64,000 nt of DNA from Mermis nigrescens. Taxonomy: Eukaryota; Nematoda; Enoplea; Mermithida; Mermithidae. The notes beneath the pieces were generated by a model. It was not told where the DNA came from. It saw nothing but the letters and a program-made list of their open reading frames with translations, and made no database searches. How positions within the stretch are numbered: position 1 is the first letter of the stretch; the number at the start of each line of letters is the position of its first letter. Location: NCBI GenBank assembly GCA_036768485.1, contig JAVLUZ010000608.1, positions 74,501 to 138,500 on the forward strand. Reading direction: 5' to 3'. Made by a program: the position numbers and the translations under genes. Shown here piece after piece: positions 62,200 through 64,000 of the stretch.

Positions 62200-62360
62200 A
62201 AGCGTTGGAAAAATTTTTACTTTTTTGCTGCTTTTGACCTCAAAAATGATGCGGATACCGCTCCATCAGCTGAAAATCGCCGGACAGTATCCTGGCTGAC
62301 CCTTCAGGGAGGTTAATACATTCATTATGTGCATGTATGGTGGTGGGGCTTTAAAAACTA
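62200..62360 (+). repeat. Intronic repeat, copy 2 (intron 3)
   Basis: This is the second copy of the repeat described at 60240-60420, slightly more diverged. GCGCGAAGCGTTGGAAA just left of it recalls the GGCGCGAAGCGCCG palindromes of intron 1. Confidence 0.65.
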
Positions 62361-62491
62361 CATACCTTAAATTTGCCAAATTTTGGGTCAAAATCCGATT
62401 TTGGCCCGAAAAATTTAGCATTTTGTGCTAAAATATGCCAAATTTTTAACTAATTTGACCAATTCTTATTACATTTCCGCATATTACGAAG

Positions 62492-62829
62492 GACTCGTCG
62501 AAGTCCCAAAAAACCGTAGCTTCGATGCTAGTGGCTCCCAAGCCGACCGTCAAACAAGCCCAACAACAAAAGGCGTCCAAGGAGACCCCATCGATGGCCC
62601 CCTCGCTGCCAAAAGTTCAGAATAACGCCGAAGCGACGCAATGCTTGGTCAACAACGGAAAAATCGATAAATTGGTCAAATTTAAGCAAGACGACGTCAC
62701 AATGGTCAACGGCAATCATAGCTGCCCCGCTGAAGCCAACATTAATTGCGCGGTCGACGACGAAATGATGAAAAAACGGGCCGAATTGTTCAAAAAACAA
62801 ACGCAGGCGAAAAGTAGCAAGTTGCCAAC
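62492..62829 (+). CDS. SRPRA: SRP receptor subunit alpha, exon 4 (linker), 3' partial gene
   Basis: The frame continues from exon 3 (RNFQ) with DSSKSQKTVASMLVAPKP, aligning with the family's F.DSEKAKKPVRSMIETRG. It then encodes a low-complexity, Gln-, Lys- and Ser-rich linker and ends with DDEMMKKRAELFKKQ, similar to the basic EELIRRKREEFIQKH helix. The donor GTGAGA at 62830 leaves two bases of a split codon. Reading through gives a TGA two codons later, so the donor is needed. The NG GTPase domain is not in the window. Length is 112 codons plus two bases. Confidence 0.85.
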
Positions 62830-63449
62830 GTGAGAAATTTTGTTAGAACATTTTATATTTTAAATTTTAAATTTTAAAATCAACTCATTTTTTGCCTAAA
62901 TTCGAATAAAAAAATTTTTTAACCCATTTATTTTTATTTTTTTATTCAATTTTTAACGTATTTGCGATGGAATATTTTCAGTCAAATTTGGCTCTAATTC
63001 TGTCATTAATGCTTCTATAAAATATCGCTTCGTCGATTTATCGCGTAAATTCTGACGAAGAGGCTTGATTTTCCTGTCGGTAAATCTAAAAGGAATTTCG
63101 TTAAAAAAATCGTTTATTGTTTAATCGATTTTTCCGAAATTTTTTTCGGACAATTTTGAGTTTTCGCTCGCGAAAGATTGATTTTGCCCTATGATCGTAT
63201 TATTGTACAATTTTTCAAGAAGTTCTCGTTTTTATTCACTTATGTTCATGCATACCTCACTTTTACTTTTGTCTTTTGTTTTATTTTACTATTTACTTTT
63301 ATAATTTTGTCGTCGATTCATTTTATTTTCATTTTTCTTCATTTTTTCTACAGTTTTCTTTCATTTTTTATTTTAAATGCTTCGAATTTGTTTTCTGGTC
63401 TGGGAGGTATTTAGATTCAGGCTAAGCTATAATACCAGTCCGTCATGCC
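62830..63449. other. SRPRA intron 4, left part
   Basis: AT-rich. No exon encoding the next part of SRPRA was recognised. Confidence 0.5.
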
Positions 63450-63670
63450 CATACATGTAAGAGGGTGGGAATGGGGGCCCCACCCAAAGTCGTTCGTCCC
63501 CCCATCCCCCAAAGCCAGAATATTTTTGACCCTCATCCCGATTTGTGGAAAAATTGACCGTTTTTGGGCTTTTTTTGGCCGTTTTTGGCCAAAAATTGGA
63601 GATTTAAAAATTTTTTGAAAATGGCCGGGTACCCCCTTCCCCAACTTTCTAGCCGTTACATGTATATACG
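63450..63670. mobile_element. CATACATGTAA-family MITE, copy 2, intact
   Basis: It is 221 bp, with left CATACATGTAAGAGGG and right CCGTTACATGTATATACG. The perfect 8-bp duplication GTCATGCC lies at 63442-63449 and 63671-63678. It has a GC-rich left interior and a GGCCGTTTTTGGCC palindrome near 63578. It is non-coding. The duplication length fits hAT. Confidence 0.85.
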
Positions 63671-63678
63671 GTCATGCC

Positions 63679-64000
63679 GATTTATTTTTATTAATTTTTT
63701 ATTTTGTTTTGTTCATTTTTGTATTATTATTTTTTGTCATTCATTTTCATTTTTGTATTATTTTTTATTTCCCTTATAAATTTTCGTTATATATGTATGT
63801 ACATGTTTTTAGTTGTATAGAATTTAGAAAAAGTTGTAATACCTACTTAATTTTCCGATTAATTAATTTACGTAACAACTTTTTTTGTAATAAGATAACT
63901 GTCGCTGTTTAAACCGTGCTAAAAATTCTCAGCAATTGATGACTTGGAACTATTCGAAATATCGAAAAAGCGCCGAAAAATCGGCGATATGGGGACGAAA
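63679..64000. other. Gene-free end of window
   Basis: AT-rich DNA with T-runs. The last 50 bases hold GAAAAAGCGCCGAAAAATCG and a CGATAT repeat. No exon is recognised. It probably lies within SRPRA intron 4. Confidence 0.4.

Larger units (their letters stand above)
61061..62491. other. SRPRA intron 3
   Basis: It contains a short minisatellite (61755-61860), a C-rich stretch near 61940, and the second copy of the intronic repeat. The acceptor is ATATTACGAAG at 62491. The polypyrimidine tract is weak, but the frame that follows fits the protein. Confidence 0.6.

Noticed and set aside
62492..62835. SRPRA exon 4 as the last exon, ending at the in-frame TGA near 62831
   Set aside because: The NG GTPase domain would be missing, and a good donor GTGAGA lies exactly there. 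An intron is more likely.

Overview
This is a eukaryotic, very probably metazoan, nuclear window. It is AT-rich, has almost no long open frames, and carries long (TA)n tracts, GT-AG spliced exons and dense nested DNA transposons. Nothing bacterial is present. The recognisable host gene is spliced and conserved in animals, and the phylum cannot be fixed from this window.

The one gene identified with confidence is the 5' half of SRPRA, the alpha subunit of the signal recognition particle receptor. It lies on the + strand in four exons (51119-51235, 59621-59704, 60833-61060, 62492-62829). Together they encode the SRX domain and part of the charged linker. The NG GTPase part must lie beyond base 64000. 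Intron 1 is about 8.4 kb and is packed with MITEs. A second possible host exon, unidentified, is on the - strand at 8970-9256.

Most of the rest is mobile DNA. (1) A non-coding 3.2-4.4 kb element begins TCATAGG and ends CTAG, inserted between A and T. It is present in four full copies (16018-19872, 27910-31138, 31383-35761, 39123-42989) and two older ones (13306-15066, 15067-16017). It has a hairpin head, a body of tandem modules rich in GTGTAAAG/TTTACAC, and a tail that is a long inverted repeat. Two copies lie head to tail between (TA)n tracts. (2) A 3.76 kb foldback element (20360-24120) has arms of about 1 kb built of tandem subrepeats and carries a broken C2H2 zinc-finger gene. (3) Many hAT-like non-autonomous elements have readable 8-bp target duplications (46548-47885, 51523-52015, 52254-54926, 53611-54055, 55277-56035, 63450-63670). 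One larger hAT relic keeps its transposase dimerisation domain (42990-43215). (4) There are TA-flanked MITEs, Tc1 and mariner relics, SINE-like sequences with tRNA-type B boxes, minisatellites and a tandem array of about 170-bp units.

Layout: 1-13300, old repeats, transposase relics and one exon fragment; 13306-19872, stacked copies of the TCATAGG element; 20360-25450, foldback element and a solo tail module; 27673-35957, the (TA)n/element/(TA)n/element/(TA)n block; 38225-44234, a SINE-like copy and a hAT element holding a fourth TCATAGG copy; 44235-51118, GC-richer SINE-like sequence and MITEs; 51119-64000, SRPRA with repeat-filled introns.
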